A stretch of DNA of 59,622 bases, from the NCBI GenBank assembly GCA_945906965.1, contig CAMDRP010000008.1, positions 1 through 59,622 on the forward strand, read 5' to 3'. This DNA is from Opitutus sp. GAS368. GTDB taxonomy: Bacteria; Verrucomicrobiota; Verrucomicrobiia; Opitutales; Opitutaceae. The position numbers and the translations under genes are program-made. The notes beneath the pieces are model-generated. The model searched no databases and was not told the DNA's origin. It saw only the letters and a list, made by a program, of their open reading frames with translations. Shown piece after piece: positions 1-10,282 of the stretch (the stretch's first letter is position 1; each line of letters begins with the position of its first letter).

Positions 1-1340
1 TTATAGGACATCTCGTCGGTCTCGCCGTAGACGCTGCCGGCTTTTACGCCGCCACCCGCCATCCAAATGGTAAAGCAGCGCGGGTGGTGATCGCGCCCGT
101 AGTTGGTTTCGGTGAGGGTGCCTTGGCTATAAACGGTACGGCCGAATTCCCCGCCCCAGATGACCAGCGTGTCCTCGAGCAGGCCACGCTGTTTCAAATC
201 TTGCACGAGGCCGTAGCAGGCTTGGTCGACGTCTTTACACTGCGAGGCGAGATCGCGAGGCAGGCTACCGTGCTGGTCCCAGCCGCGGTGGAAAATTTGC
301 ACGAATCGCACGCCCCGCTCGACGAGACGGCGCGCCATGAGCGCAGAGCTAGCAAACGTGCCGCGCGTGCGGGCTTCTTCGCCGTAGAGCGCGTAGGTCG
401 CGGCGCTTTCACCGGAAAGATCGGCGAGCTCGGGCACGCTCGTCTGCATGCGAAAAGCCATTTCGTATTGTTGCGTACGCGTCTGGATTTCGGGGTCGCC
501 GATCTGCGCGTAGCTGCGGCGATTCAGTTCGCCGAGTCCGTCGAGCATGCGGCGACGAAGCTCTCGCGGGATACCTGGCGCGTCGTTGAGATAAAGCACC
601 GGATCGCCCTGCGTGCGCATAGAAACTCCCGCGTGTTTGCCGGGTAAGTAGCCGCTGCCCCACAGACGCGAGGAGATCGCCTGCACGTTGGAAAACGGAC
701 TGGAGTGTTTCGCGTGCAGAACGACGAAGGACGGAAGATCGGCGTTGAGCGTACCAAGGCCGTACGAGAGCCAGGAGCCAATCGAGGCTTTGCCATTTTG
801 CATCGAGCCCGTGTAAACCAGTTGGTTAGCGGGCTCGTGGTTGATGGCGTCGGTCTTCATCGAGCGGATGAAGCAGAGATCGTCGCTCATCTTCGCGATA
901 TTGGGCAGCAGCTCGCTGATCCACATGCCGCTCTGGCCGTGTTGGGCAAACTTGAACATCGAGGGCGCGAGCGGGAATTGCGCCTGACCAGCGGTCATGC
1001 CAGTAAGGCGTTCGCCTTGGCCGCCGAGGTAATCTTTGAGATCTTCCTTAAAACGATTTTTCAGCGCCGGCTTGTAATCGAAGAGATCGAGCTGCGAGGG
1101 CGCGCCGATGAGGGAAATGTAGATCGCGCGCTTGGCCTTGGGTGCGATTTTCCACGGCTCGGTCATCGCGGTGCGCAGCGTATCGGCGCTGGCGTCGGCA
1201 GCGATTGCCCGCGAACCGAGGAGTGAAGAAAGCGCGGCGACGCCGAGGCCCGTGGTGGTGCTGCGAAAAAATTGGCGGCGCGTAATCGCGGCGTTGTACG
1301 CTTCAAACGTGGCCTGCCAGTCAGGAGGAAGTGGGTTCAT
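1..1340 (-). CDS. DUF1501 domain protein, C-terminus cut by window edge
   Basis: Partial gene: translation starts at the ATG ending at 1340 and stays open to base 1, so the C-terminus lies outside. The N-terminus has a Tat-like twin-arginine stretch (ITRRQFFRS) followed by a hydrophobic segment ending near SRAIAA, so export is likely. Toward the window edge it reads WMAGGGVKAGSVYGETDE, the conserved C-terminal block also present in the second DUF1501 protein of this window (8835-10280). DUF1501 proteins are sulfatase-like alkaline-phosphatase-fold proteins of unknown reaction, common in Planctomycetes and Verrucomicrobia, and are almost always encoded next to a DUF1549/DUF1553 cytochrome-like protein. 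Here that partner ends 18 bp upstream, so the two probably share one transcript. Family assignment is firm; biochemical role is unknown. Confidence 0.9.
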   Translation of the reverse strand, partial: MNPLPPDWQATFEAYNAAITRRQFFRSTTTGLGVAALSSLLGSRAIAADASADTLRTAMTEPWKIAPKAKRAIYISLIGAPSQLDLFDYKPALKNRFKEDLKDYLGGQGERLTGMTAGQAQFPLAPSMFKFAQHGQSGMWISELLPNIAKMSDDLCFIRSMKTDAINHEPANQLVYTGSMQNGKASIGSWLSYGLGTLNADLPSFVVLHAKHSSPFSNVQAISSRLWGSGYLPGKHAGVSMRTQGDPVLYLNDAPGIPRELRRRMLDGLGELNRRSYAQIGDPEIQTRTQQYEMAFRMQTSVPELADLSGESAATYALYGEEARTRGTFASSALMARRLVERGVRFVQIFHRGWDQHGSLPRDLASQCKDVDQACYGLVQDLKQRGLLEDTLVIWGGEFGRTVYSQGTLTETNYGRDHHPRCFTIWMAGGGVKAGSVYGETDEMSY

Positions 1341-1358
1341 GGAAGGAGTGCGTGGGCG

Positions 1359-4300
1359 TTATTTAGTGAGCGATTCGTCGAGGTTCATCACCTGGCTGGC
1401 GACGAGCGTCCAAGCCGCGAGTTCTGGTCCGGGCAACCGGGTATCAACGGGTGATTCCCCGACGGCGAGGAGTTGGCTCGCCGCCGCGGGATCACGCGCG
1501 TAGCTCGCGAGGGCGGCGTCAAGCGTGCGGCGCACAACGGTGCGTTCGGGCGCCGAGAACGTGCGACCGAGCAACGGCAACGACACCGCGTCGAGGCGCG
1601 AATCGAGTGATTGAGCCACGTGCAAAGCACGGGTGGCCAAGGCCCGCGAGGCCTCGACGAAGAGCGGGTCGTTGAGCGTGACGAGAGCTTGGAGCGGGGT
1701 GTTGGTGCGATCGCGGCGCACGCAGGAGACTTCGCGATTGGGCGCGTTAAGAATATCCATCGCCGGCGCCAGGGCGGTGCGTTTCCACAAGGTGTACATC
1801 GAGCGACGGTAAAGATTTTCACCGCGATCTTGTCGATAGAAGCGGGTCGTAGACTGTTTCATGGCGACGTCCTCCCAGATGCCTTCCGGTTGATACGGGC
1901 GCACGGGTTGACCGCCAACCTTGGGGACAAGTAATCCGGATGCGGCGAGAGCTTGGTCGCGGAGTTGCTCCGCATCGAGTCGGTAGCGCGGACCGCGCGC
2001 GAGCAGACGGTTGGCCGGATCGCGCTCAGTGAGTTCCGCCGATGCTACAGCAGACTGGCGATAGGTCGCACTGGTTACCATCTGGCGCACTAGACGGCGA
2101 TAATCCCAGCCCGATTCGCGGAAATCTAAGGCTAGCCAATCTAGCAGCTCAGGATGCGACGCGTGGCTACCCGTGACACCAAAATCGCCGGTTGATTCCA
2201 CGATACCGGTGCCGAAAAAATTCTGCCATACTCGGTTTACCGTCACGCGTGCGGTGAGTGGATTCTTCGGGTCGACGAGCCATCGAGCGAGGGCGAGGCG
2301 GTTGCGCGGAGCATCAGCAGGCAACGGCGCCAGCACCCCGGGCGTGGTCGCGAGCACTTTTTCTCCGAGCTGCGCATACTCACCGCGTGTGAGCACGTGC
2401 GCGAAAGGCTCGGAGTCTTTCTTTTCCTCCATTACAAGCGAGATGCCGCCGCGAGCGCGAAGGCGATCATCCTCGGCGAGCAGCGCATCGAGTTTCGCGC
2501 CCAGCGGCTGCGAGGTCGCATCAACCGCGGCGAGATAGTGGGAGCGAAGCAGTTTTGTCTGCGCCTCAGTACGTTGGTCCGCGGACGTCACTAAAGCCTC
2601 ATAAGCAAGCGCGACATAGGCCCCGGGTTTATCGGAAATGAGTTCGCGGGAATTGGCGGGCAGAAAACCGCGATCGTGGTGACGGAAGTCCTGCACCCAG
2701 ACATCGCCGCCTGTGATAGCCTTGACTGCGCTGCCATCGGCGCCGTGGCGCGATCCGAGACGCAGCGGCGCAGTTGGGAGAATGTCATTGGGGAAACTGC
2801 CAATTTCGCCGGAGCTAGCGGCGGGCTTACCGTTGACGAAGGCGTCGATGGATCGGCTACGCATCGAAGCCACGTCGTAGGCCAAAAACACGTGATGCCA
2901 CTTGCCCGGCGCGAGCGGCTCCTTGGCCAAGCCGCGACCGATCAGACCGCTTTTAGCATCATAAAACATCAGCCCGACTTTGCCGTTTTCCAAAAACAGC
3001 TCCCAACCGCTCTGTTTACTTTCGGCGTCTAAGCAGGAAAGCAGCGTGCCGCTCGGCTTGTCGTCAACGCGCACGAGCAATCCGAAACTCTCAGCGCCAT
3101 GACGGAGCATCGCTACAGGCGGACCGAGGACGAGATCGAGGCCGTTAATACTCGTTGCCGGGCCGTACGGGCCTGCGACTGCGGCGGTTGAGGCTGGGGC
3201 AACGTGCAAACGGCTTTGGCGCTCGCTGCGTTCACGAGGGAGCGGCGTAAGCTGCGGCGCAGAGGCCAGCCATGCGGCGAAGTCGGCATCGGCCTGTTTG
3301 GTGCGGGCGGCGAGTGCAGATTTAGTCGCAGTAATTTCACTTTGTAAGACGGGCCAGCGTTCGCGGTCGGACTTGGCCGGCACAAAGAGGCTGGGTGGTG
3401 TGTCAGAGATATTCCCGTCCATCGCCGGCATCGTGTTGTTGCGGAAAAATGCCGTAAGCGAATAAAAATCCTTGGTCGTGATCGGGTCGAATTTGTGATC
3501 GTGGCAGGCGGCACAACCGGTCGTGAGACCGAGCCACACCGTAGACATCGTCTCAACGCGGTCCTTGGCGTAAATCGCTTCGTACTCGGCAGCGATCGCG
3601 CCGCCCTCACTCGTCGTCGGGAGGCAACGGTTGAAACCGGAGGCGACCTTCTGATCAAGTGTCGCGTTGGGCAAAAGATCACCGGCAATCTGCTCGATGG
3701 TAAATTGGTCAAAAGGTAGATTGGTTTTAAACGCATCCGTCACCCAATCGCGGTAGGGCCAGATCGAGCGGTAGTTGTCGATGTGGATGCCGTGCGTGTC
3801 GGCGTAGCGTACAGCGTCGAGCCATTGACGGGAGAAATGTTCCGCGGAGGCATCTGTCGTGAGCAAGCGATCAACGGCACGGTCATATGCGGCCGGTGAT
3901 GGGTCGTGCAGGAACGCTGCGATTTCTGCTGGTGTGGGCGGCAAGCCCGTCAGATCCAGCGTAACACGCCGCAGGAGCCGCGAGGGGTCTTCCACGGCTG
4001 CGGGTTTCAAACCTGCACCGACAAGTTTTGCGGCGACGAAGGCGTCGATGGGATTGCGCGCCCCGTTTGCGACGATGCCAGCTGAAGTTGGCACCTCAGG
4101 ACGAGTCGGAGCGAGAAATGACCAGTGCTCCTGATACTCGGCGCCTTCGGCGATCCAACGTTTGAGCAAAGCAATTTCGGCCGGCTTAAGGGTTTTGTGC
4201 GACTCGGGCGGCGGCATAATTTCATCCGCGTCGTTGGATAAAATTCGTTCTACCAGAGGACTGACTTCGGGACGGCCGGGAATAATCGCCGCCTCGTGGT

Positions 4301-4583
4301 CGCCTCGTTCGACCGTAGCGAATTCGAACCGATCGAGGCGCAGCTTCGCTTTGCGCGTGCTCGAATCAGGCCCGTGGCACGAGAAGCAATTTTCGGCGAG
4401 GATGGGCTGGATGTGCTCGTTGAAAGAAAGTTTGTCTCCGTTCGACGGCGGCGCAGATACGACGGCAACTGCTCCGCCCGACTCGGGCGCAGAAGCGCGA
4501 GCGGAACTCGAGCTGTATCCGATTTGGGATAACAACGCCAAGACAGCTAAAACCGTAGCACCTGATAGGAAAATTCGACGCAT
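1359..4583 (-). CDS. DUF1549/DUF1553 protein with planctomycete-type cytochrome c motif and LamG-like insert
   Basis: Protein of 1074 residues. The start is the ATG at 4583 (MRRIFLSG..., a signal peptide) rather than an upstream in-frame GTG. A CFSCH haem-binding motif lies at residues 66-70 (planctomycete cytochrome domain) and a second CxxCH (CAACH, followed by DHKFDP) at about 357-361 inside the DUF1549 region (about 175-385). Roughly residues 485-640 resemble a LamG/concanavalin-like lectin fold (GKWHHVFLAYD and similar), and DUF1553 occupies about 780-1030. The product is probably exported and binds c-type haem; the reaction is not known. The following DUF1501 gene begins 18 bp downstream. 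The second such protein in the window (10283-13393) has no recognisable lectin insert, so the two copies are diverged paralogues. Confidence 0.93.
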   Translation of the reverse strand: MRRIFLSGATVLAVLALLSQIGYSSSSARASAPESGGAVAVVSAPPSNGDKLSFNEHIQPILAENCFSCHGPDSSTRKAKLRLDRFEFATVERGDHEAAIIPGRPEVSPLVERILSNDADEIMPPPESHKTLKPAEIALLKRWIAEGAEYQEHWSFLAPTRPEVPTSAGIVANGARNPIDAFVAAKLVGAGLKPAAVEDPSRLLRRVTLDLTGLPPTPAEIAAFLHDPSPAAYDRAVDRLLTTDASAEHFSRQWLDAVRYADTHGIHIDNYRSIWPYRDWVTDAFKTNLPFDQFTIEQIAGDLLPNATLDQKVASGFNRCLPTTSEGGAIAAEYEAIYAKDRVETMSTVWLGLTTGCAACHDHKFDPITTKDFYSLTAFFRNNTMPAMDGNISDTPPSLFVPAKSDRERWPVLQSEITATKSALAARTKQADADFAAWLASAPQLTPLPRERSERQSRLHVAPASTAAVAGPYGPATSINGLDLVLGPPVAMLRHGAESFGLLVRVDDKPSGTLLSCLDAESKQSGWELFLENGKVGLMFYDAKSGLIGRGLAKEPLAPGKWHHVFLAYDVASMRSRSIDAFVNGKPAASSGEIGSFPNDILPTAPLRLGSRHGADGSAVKAITGGDVWVQDFRHHDRGFLPANSRELISDKPGAYVALAYEALVTSADQRTEAQTKLLRSHYLAAVDATSQPLGAKLDALLAEDDRLRARGGISLVMEEKKDSEPFAHVLTRGEYAQLGEKVLATTPGVLAPLPADAPRNRLALARWLVDPKNPLTARVTVNRVWQNFFGTGIVESTGDFGVTGSHASHPELLDWLALDFRESGWDYRRLVRQMVTSATYRQSAVASAELTERDPANRLLARGPRYRLDAEQLRDQALAASGLLVPKVGGQPVRPYQPEGIWEDVAMKQSTTRFYRQDRGENLYRRSMYTLWKRTALAPAMDILNAPNREVSCVRRDRTNTPLQALVTLNDPLFVEASRALATRALHVAQSLDSRLDAVSLPLLGRTFSAPERTVVRRTLDAALASYARDPAAASQLLAVGESPVDTRLPGPELAAWTLVASQVMNLDESLTK

Positions 4584-4717
4584 AGGGGTAGACGTGAAGA
4601 CTAAGTAAAAATTCAATCTAACGTGCCAAAGCACGGCTGTCTATTACAGGAACGACATTTATTGGTGCACCAACGGCAAAGCTCACCACCGCCGAAACCT
4701 ACGCGAAAGTTAACTAG

Positions 4718-4752
4718 CGGCTGGGTCGGCCCACATCCAGCAGACCCAGCCG
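4718..4752 (-). terminator. Hairpin downstream of parC, weak terminator
   Basis: A perfect 10-bp stem (CGGCTGGGTC paired with GACCCAGCCG) with a 15-nt loop lies 12 bases past the parC stop. The sequence after the stem on the minus strand (CTAGTTAAC) is only mildly T-rich, so this may be a weak or factor-assisted terminator, or an mRNA 3'-end stabiliser, separating parC from the DUF1553 gene that follows. Confidence 0.5.
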
Positions 4753-4764
4753 ATAAAATTAAAA

Positions 4765-6855
4765 TCAGTTGAGCCGCTTTACGCTCTTCACGGCCCACTT
4801 GCTGACCGTAAGGCCTTTGGCGCTGCGGCTGCTCACCGGCAAAGGCGTAAGATCGAAGTCGAGTTCGCGAATGCGCGCTCCGCCACGACCATCGATTGAA
4901 ACATGCAGCGTTTTGGGCATCGCTTTCTCCGCGGGGCTGACGTCGAGGTAGATCACCTTGGAACCCTCACTGGGGACGAGTGGGTACAATTTATCTCGAG
5001 AGAATCCACCAATTTGGAAGCGCTTAGCGAAGGCTTTGCCCGATGCGCCATCCTGATAAACCATGGTATAAAAATTCTTATCACCGTCAGCGGGCAGAAT
5101 CACGCAATGGATAATATCGCGTCCCATAAAAACCTTGTCGGCGACCTTGGTAACCTTGAGCGAGCCATCGGCCATCAGGCACAATACGCTGTCGAGCACG
5201 GAGCATTCCTGCACGAATTCGTGCTGGCGCCAGTTCAGGCCGATGAAACCTTCCTCCCGATTGACGTAGAGGCGCTGGTTCACGGAGACGACCTGCGCGG
5301 CGTTGATCTGTTCGATCTCGTCGTAGGTCGTGCGGCGCTTGTGGCCTTTGCCGTATTTTTCCTGCAAAGTCTCAAACCACTTCACGGCATATTCGGTGAG
5401 ATTCTTGAGGTGATGTTTCACCTCTTTCATCTCGACCTCCGTCTTCTTCATGGCCTCGTCGGCTTGGAAACGGTTATAGGCCGAGATGCGCTTGATGCGT
5501 ATTTCGGTGAGACGCGTGATATCTTCGTCGGTAACGTCGCGGCGGAGTTGCTTGAGGAATGGCTTTAAACCCTCGCGAATCTCGCTGATGACCTCAGCCC
5601 AGGTTTTTGATTTTTCGATTCGGCGATAGATGCGCTCCTCTATAAAAATACGTTCCAAGGAGTCCCAGTGCCATTGTTGCTCCAACTCGCCGAGACGGAT
5701 CTCAAGCTCGCGCTTCAAGAGCGTCTTCGTCTTATCGACACTGCGGCGCAGGATCTCGCGCACACCGAGGAAATGAGGTTTATCGTCCTCGATCACGCAG
5801 GCCGCCGGCGATAGTGCCAACTGGCAATTCGTGAAGACGTAAAGCTGTTGGATAATCTTCTCCGCTTCGGCACCCGCGGGCAGGTGCACAAGAATTTCGA
5901 CAACGTCGGCGGTGTTGTCATCGACGTGTTTGATCTTGATTTTACCCTTCGCGTTGGCGCCGAGGATCGACTCGATAAGCGACTCGGTCGTCGCGCCGTA
6001 AGGTAATTCCGTGATCGCAAGCAGGTACTTCGAGCGCACCTCGATCTTGGCGCGGACCTTCACTTTACCGCCGCGCTCGCCATCATTGTATTCACTGAAA
6101 TCGGCGATACCGCCGGTGGGGAAATCAGGATAAATGCGGAAGGTTTTTCCTTGGAGGTGATTAATGGCCGCGCGACACAGATCGTTAAAATTATGCGGGA
6201 GAATCTTGGTCGAGAGGCCGACCGCGATACCTTCGGCCCCCTCGAGCAAAACGATGGGGAACTTAGCGGGAAGCGTGACAGGCTCCTGCGCGCGGCCGTC
6301 GTAACTGAGCTGCCAAGCAGTGGTCTTAGGGTTGAAGAGCACGTCCTTGGCGAAGGGCGTGAGTCGGGCCTCGATGTAACGAGGAGCCGCCGCGTCGTCA
6401 CCGGTGAGCGTGTTGCCGAAGTTTCCCTGCGGCTCGATAAGAAACGAGCGTTGGCCGATGCCGACGAGCGCCGCTCCGATCGAAGCATCACCGTGCGGAT
6501 GCAACGACATCGCGCGGCCGACGACGTTGGCCACCTTGTGAAAACGACCGTCATCCATGTCCCATAACGTGTGGAGAATACGGCGTTGGACGGGCTTGAG
6601 ACCATCGTCGAGATGCGGGACGGCGCGATCGAGAATGACGTAGCTCGCGTACTCCAAAAACCAGGTGCGGTAATGTTTTACCAGCGGCGCATCGGGTGAA
6701 TTTTTCTCGGCAACTTTGGGTGCCGCGACGACGAGCGCGGTGGCCGTATCTTCGGCGCCGGAAGCCGCGGGAACCACTGGGGCCGCGGGTGTAGTATCGC
6801 CGGAAAGCGAGAGCTCAGTTTGATCGGAGGCCTTCGGTACTTTGCGTTTGGGCAT
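4765..6855 (-). CDS. parC: DNA topoisomerase IV subunit A
   Basis: Cleavage-religation subunit of a second type II topoisomerase (696 residues). After a roughly 55-residue low-complexity leader comes the winged-helix/tower core ([20 protein letters not shown]), with the catalytic tyrosine at residue 160 in APRYIEARL. The protein is shorter than GyrA (836 residues, 35569-38079) and lacks the GyrA-box (QRRGGKG type), which fits a decatenase rather than a gyrase. The overall type resembles the ParC of Bacteroidetes and PVC bacteria more than enterobacterial ParC. In the quinolone-contact stretch HPHGDASIGAAL, the positions equivalent to GyrA Ser83 and Asp87 are Ala124 and Ala128. It starts 52 bp after parE on the same strand, so the two are likely co-transcribed. 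The ATG has no clear Shine-Dalgarno. Confidence 0.95.
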   Translation of the reverse strand: MPKRKVPKASDQTELSLSGDTTPAAPVVPAASGAEDTATALVVAAPKVAEKNSPDAPLVKHYRTWFLEYASYVILDRAVPHLDDGLKPVQRRILHTLWDMDDGRFHKVANVVGRAMSLHPHGDASIGAALVGIGQRSFLIEPQGNFGNTLTGDDAAAPRYIEARLTPFAKDVLFNPKTTAWQLSYDGRAQEPVTLPAKFPIVLLEGAEGIAVGLSTKILPHNFNDLCRAAINHLQGKTFRIYPDFPTGGIADFSEYNDGERGGKVKVRAKIEVRSKYLLAITELPYGATTESLIESILGANAKGKIKIKHVDDNTADVVEILVHLPAGAEAEKIIQQLYVFTNCQLALSPAACVIEDDKPHFLGVREILRRSVDKTKTLLKRELEIRLGELEQQWHWDSLERIFIEERIYRRIEKSKTWAEVISEIREGLKPFLKQLRRDVTDEDITRLTEIRIKRISAYNRFQADEAMKKTEVEMKEVKHHLKNLTEYAVKWFETLQEKYGKGHKRRTTYDEIEQINAAQVVSVNQRLYVNREEGFIGLNWRQHEFVQECSVLDSVLCLMADGSLKVTKVADKVFMGRDIIHCVILPADGDKNFYTMVYQDGASGKAFAKRFQIGGFSRDKLYPLVPSEGSKVIYLDVSPAEKAMPKTLHVSIDGRGGARIRELDFDLTPLPVSSRSAKGLTVSKWAVKSVKRLN

Positions 6856-6907
6856 TGCGGGAAAGTGTCGCTGAAATGGTTTACGCTAACGTTCGAGTCG
6901 CAGCGCT

Positions 6908-8749
6908 TCAGGCTACAATTAGGTCTTTTTCGACCTTAAGATTATCGATAATGAAATCCTGACGCTCTGGGGTGTTTTTTCCCATATAGAACGAAAGCAG
7001 CTCATCGGTGTTGTGCAGGTGATGGAGCGAGACGGGCTCGAGCCGGATTTTTTCACCGATGAAATCCTTGAACTCATTGGCGGAGATTTCACCTAGGCCT
7101 TTGAAGCGCGTGATCTCGTGGCTGGCGCCGAGTTGGGCGATGGCGGCCTGTTTTTCTTGTTCGTCGTAACAGTAGATCGTTTTCTTTTTGTTACGCACGC
7201 GAAAGAGCGGCGTCTCAAGAATCGAAAGGTGCCCGCGGGCGATCAGATCGGGGAAAAATTGCAGGAAAAACGAGAGTAACAGCAGGCGAATGTGCATACC
7301 GTCCACATCAGCATCGGTCGCAATGATGACTTTACCGTAGCGCAGACCGTCGAGTCCTTCCTCAATGTTGAGCGCAGATTGGAGGAGGTGAAATTCCTCG
7401 TTTTCGTAAATGACTTTTTTAGAGAGGCCGTACGTGTTGAGCGGTTTGCCCTTGAGGGCGAAGACCGCCTGCGTCTGCACGTCGCGGCAAGCGGTGAGCG
7501 AGCCGGCGGCACTGTCACCCTCAACGATAAAGAGGCTGGAGCCTTCGGCGCGCTCGTTCTTATCGCCGAAATGGAGGCGGCAATCGCGGAGTTTCTTGTT
7601 GTGCAGCGAGGCCTTCTTGGCGCGCTCGCGGGCGAGGTTGCGAATACCGGCGAGTTCCTTGCGCTCGTGTTCGCTCGCTTGGATTTTTCTGAGAATCGCC
7701 TCGGCCGTTGCGGGATTTTTGTGGAGATAAACGTCGAGCGTCTGCTGGACAAATTTACCGATGAAATCCTTCACACTCGGGCCACCTGGGCCCATGTCGG
7801 CGGAACCGAGTTTGGTCTTAGTCTGCGATTCGAAAACAGGTTCCTGCACGCGTACGGCGATCGCGGCGACGATAGATTGGCGCACATCGGCGGCTTCGAA
7901 TTCTTTTTTGTAAAAATTGCGTACGGTCTCGACGACAGCCTCGCGGAAAGCCTGCTGATGCGTGCCGCCCATTGTGGTGTGCTGGCCGTTGACGAAGGAG
8001 AAATATTCTTCACCGTAATGGCTACCGTGGGTCATCGCAAATTCGATGTCTTCGCCCTCGAGATGCAGGATCGGATACAGCGTCTCGCCGGTGAGGTTTT
8101 TAGCGAGTAAGTCTTCGAGGCCTTTTTCGGATTTAAACGCCTTGCCATTGAAGGTGAGCGTGAGCCCGCGATTCAAGAAGGCATAGTTCCAAAGCATGTC
8201 CTCAACGAATTCAGGACGGAACTTGAAGTCGGCGCCGAAGAGCGCGGCGTCAGGGATGAACTCAATAAGCGTACCGTTGCGCTCGGTAGATTTGATAACC
8301 TTGTGGTCTTTCTTGAGTTTACCCTGAGCAAATTCGACGAGCTTCGATTCGCCTTCGCGGATGGCAGTGGCGCGGTATTCGAGAGCGAGGGCGTTAACGG
8401 CTTTTTGGCCGACACCGTTGAGGCCGACAGCTTTTTGAAATGTTTCGCTGTCGTATTTGGCGCCCGTGTTGATGATCGAGACGCAGTCGATGAGTTTACC
8501 GAGCGGGATGCCGCGGCCGTAATCGCGCACGAGCACGGTGCGATCGTTGAGCTCGATTTCGATCTTCTTGCCGTGGCCCATCATGAACTCATCGATCGAG
8601 TTATCGATGGTCTCCTTCAGGAGAACGTAAATGCCGTCCTCGGCGTGGGTGCCGTTGCCGAGCCGGCCGATGTACATGCCGGGACGCAGACGGATGTGCT
8701 CGAGGGACGAAAGGGTCTTGATACTAGCTTCAGTGTAGTTGGACGCCAT
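6908..8749 (-). CDS. parE: DNA topoisomerase IV subunit B
   Basis: ATPase subunit of topoisomerase IV, 613 residues. The N-terminal GHKL ATPase is visible as [17 protein letters not shown] and the GRGIP box; the transducer domain follows. The TOPRIM domain begins at EGDSAAGS (Glu410), and TDADVDGMH supplies the metal-binding acidic residues. The C-terminus ends soon after the conserved KGLGEI motif without the insertion present in this organism's GyrB (850 residues). The sequence style ([29 protein letters not shown]) is shown here only in part and matches the Bacteroidetes/PVC-type ParE. It precedes parC by 52 bp in one operon. The ATG at 8749 lacks an upstream Shine-Dalgarno. This is a firm family call, and the pairing with parC supports topoisomerase IV. 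Confidence 0.95.
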   Translation of the reverse strand: MASNYTEASIKTLSSLEHIRLRPGMYIGRLGNGTHAEDGIYVLLKETIDNSIDEFMMGHGKKIEIELNDRTVLVRDYGRGIPLGKLIDCVSIINTGAKYDSETFQKAVGLNGVGQKAVNALALEYRATAIREGESKLVEFAQGKLKKDHKVIKSTERNGTLIEFIPDAALFGADFKFRPEFVEDMLWNYAFLNRGLTLTFNGKAFKSEKGLEDLLAKNLTGETLYPILHLEGEDIEFAMTHGSHYGEEYFSFVNGQHTTMGGTHQQAFREAVVETVRNFYKKEFEAADVRQSIVAAIAVRVQEPVFESQTKTKLGSADMGPGGPSVKDFIGKFVQQTLDVYLHKNPATAEAILRKIQASEHERKELAGIRNLARERAKKASLHNKKLRDCRLHFGDKNERAEGSSLFIVEGDSAAGSLTACRDVQTQAVFALKGKPLNTYGLSKKVIYENEEFHLLQSALNIEEGLDGLRYGKVIIATDADVDGMHIRLLLLSFFLQFFPDLIARGHLSILETPLFRVRNKKKTIYCYDEQEKQAAIAQLGASHEITRFKGLGEISANEFKDFIGEKIRLEPVSLHHLHNTDELLSFYMGKNTPERQDFIIDNLKVEKDLIVA

Positions 8750-8834
8750 AGGTGAAACGTGCGCTCAGCGTCCGTGCGCAACGAGCCGAGACAAGCGAAA
8801 ATACCCGAAACCGTCCGCGGCGAGACGCGCCGGT

Positions 8835-10280
8835 CTAGGCTATCAAGCCTTTAACTACTTCGCCGGCGATACCCGTGAGGCGCACATCGAGCCCCTGGAA
8901 CTTGGTGCTGAGCCGGCGGTGATCGACGCCCATCAAGGCGAGCATCGTCGCATGTAAGTCGTGGACGTTGACAGGGTTTTCCACGGCACGGTAACCGAGT
9001 TCGTCGGTCGCGCCGTATACAGTGCCCGCCTTCACGCCACCACCGGCCATGAACACGCTAAACCCCAGAATGTGGTGATCGCGGCCCGTGCCCTGCCCCA
9101 TCGGAGTGCGGCCGAATTCGCCGCCCCAGAGAATGAGCGTATCTTCGAGCATGCCGCGTTGTTTGAGATCCGTGATCAGCGCGGCGGTCGCTTGATCGAC
9201 GTCTTGCGCGCCGCTTTTCATGCCACTCTCCAAGTTGTCGTGATGATCCCAAGCGCGGTGATAGAGCTGGATCATACGCACGCCGCGCTCCGCGAGTCGG
9301 CGCGCAAGAAGACAGTTGGAAGCGTAACTGCCGTCGCCCGGCTCCTTCACGCCATAAAGGTCGAGCATGGCCTGCGGCTCATTTTTAAAATCGGTCAGAT
9401 CGGGGACGCTCGTCTGCATTTTGAACGCCAACTCATATTGCGCGATGCGCGTGGCGATCTCGGGGTCGTGCGTGCCGGTGGCGAGCAATCCGTTCATGCG
9501 GCGCACTTCTTCGATGACCTGACGCTGCGTGCTCTGGCAGACGCCCTCGGGATTGCCGACGTAGTGGACCGCGTCGCCGCGGGCTTGAAACTGGATGCCT
9601 TGGAAGCGACTCGGTAGCACGCCGCTTGACCATTGCCGCGCGGAAATCGGTTGCTGACCGGTTTTACCCTGCGAAGTGAGTACGATGAAACCGGGTAAGT
9701 CCTGCGTCTCCGCGCCAAGACCGTAGAGCAACCACGAGCCCATACTCGGACGACCCTTAATGATCGAGCCGGTGTTCATGAACGCGTGGGCCGTATCGTG
9801 GTTGATTTGCTCGGTCTGCATCGAGCGCACCACGCACAAATCATCTGCCACGCGGCCGATGTGCGGGAAAAGATCGCTGATCTCGATGCCAGCTTGGCCG
9901 CGTTTGCTAAACGACGCGATGGGGCCGCGTGCTTTCAACACCATGTTTTGCAACTGCGCGAGTTGCTGACCCGCCGTAAACGAGGCCGGGAACGGTTGAC
10001 CATCGAGAGCTTTGAGCTGCGGTTTCCAATCGAACGTCTCGAGCTGCGAGGGGCCGCCCGCCATGCAGAGGAAAATCACGCGCTTGGCACGCCCTGGCAG
10101 ATGCGACTCACGCAGCGCGCCGTTCCAGCCCGTCGGCGGCATCGTAGGCGCAGCGCTCTCTGCGGAGAGCTTGCTCTGCAACAGCGCGTACGCGATGCCG
10201 CCGAGACCGTAGGCGCTCTGAGTAAGAAACGTGCGGCGATTGACGCTCAAAGCGTGCGCGGTGGGATCAAAGGGCGACAT
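8835..10280 (-). CDS. DUF1501 domain protein (complete)
   Basis: Protein of 481 residues. I start it at the ATG ending at 10280, directly after the TGA of the upstream DUF1553 gene (2 bp between them), rather than at a longer in-frame start that would overlap that gene. The N-terminus carries a twin-arginine-like motif (NRRTFLTQSAYGLGG) and a hydrophobic stretch, so export is likely. Further conserved blocks are FLCMAGGPSQLETFDWKP, WGGEFGRTPMGQGTGRDHH and MAGGGVKAGTVYGATDE. These are hallmarks of DUF1501, an alkaline-phosphatase/sulfatase-fold family with no defined reaction. The tight coupling to the DUF1549/DUF1553 gene indicates that the two products act together. It is the paralogue of the partial gene at the left edge, on the other side of parE/parC. 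Confidence 0.92.
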   Translation of the reverse strand: MSPFDPTAHALSVNRRTFLTQSAYGLGGIAYALLQSKLSAESAAPTMPPTGWNGALRESHLPGRAKRVIFLCMAGGPSQLETFDWKPQLKALDGQPFPASFTAGQQLAQLQNMVLKARGPIASFSKRGQAGIEISDLFPHIGRVADDLCVVRSMQTEQINHDTAHAFMNTGSIIKGRPSMGSWLLYGLGAETQDLPGFIVLTSQGKTGQQPISARQWSSGVLPSRFQGIQFQARGDAVHYVGNPEGVCQSTQRQVIEEVRRMNGLLATGTHDPEIATRIAQYELAFKMQTSVPDLTDFKNEPQAMLDLYGVKEPGDGSYASNCLLARRLAERGVRMIQLYHRAWDHHDNLESGMKSGAQDVDQATAALITDLKQRGMLEDTLILWGGEFGRTPMGQGTGRDHHILGFSVFMAGGGVKAGTVYGATDELGYRAVENPVNVHDLHATMLALMGVDHRRLSTKFQGLDVRLTGIAGEVVKGLIA

Positions 10281-10282
10281 GG

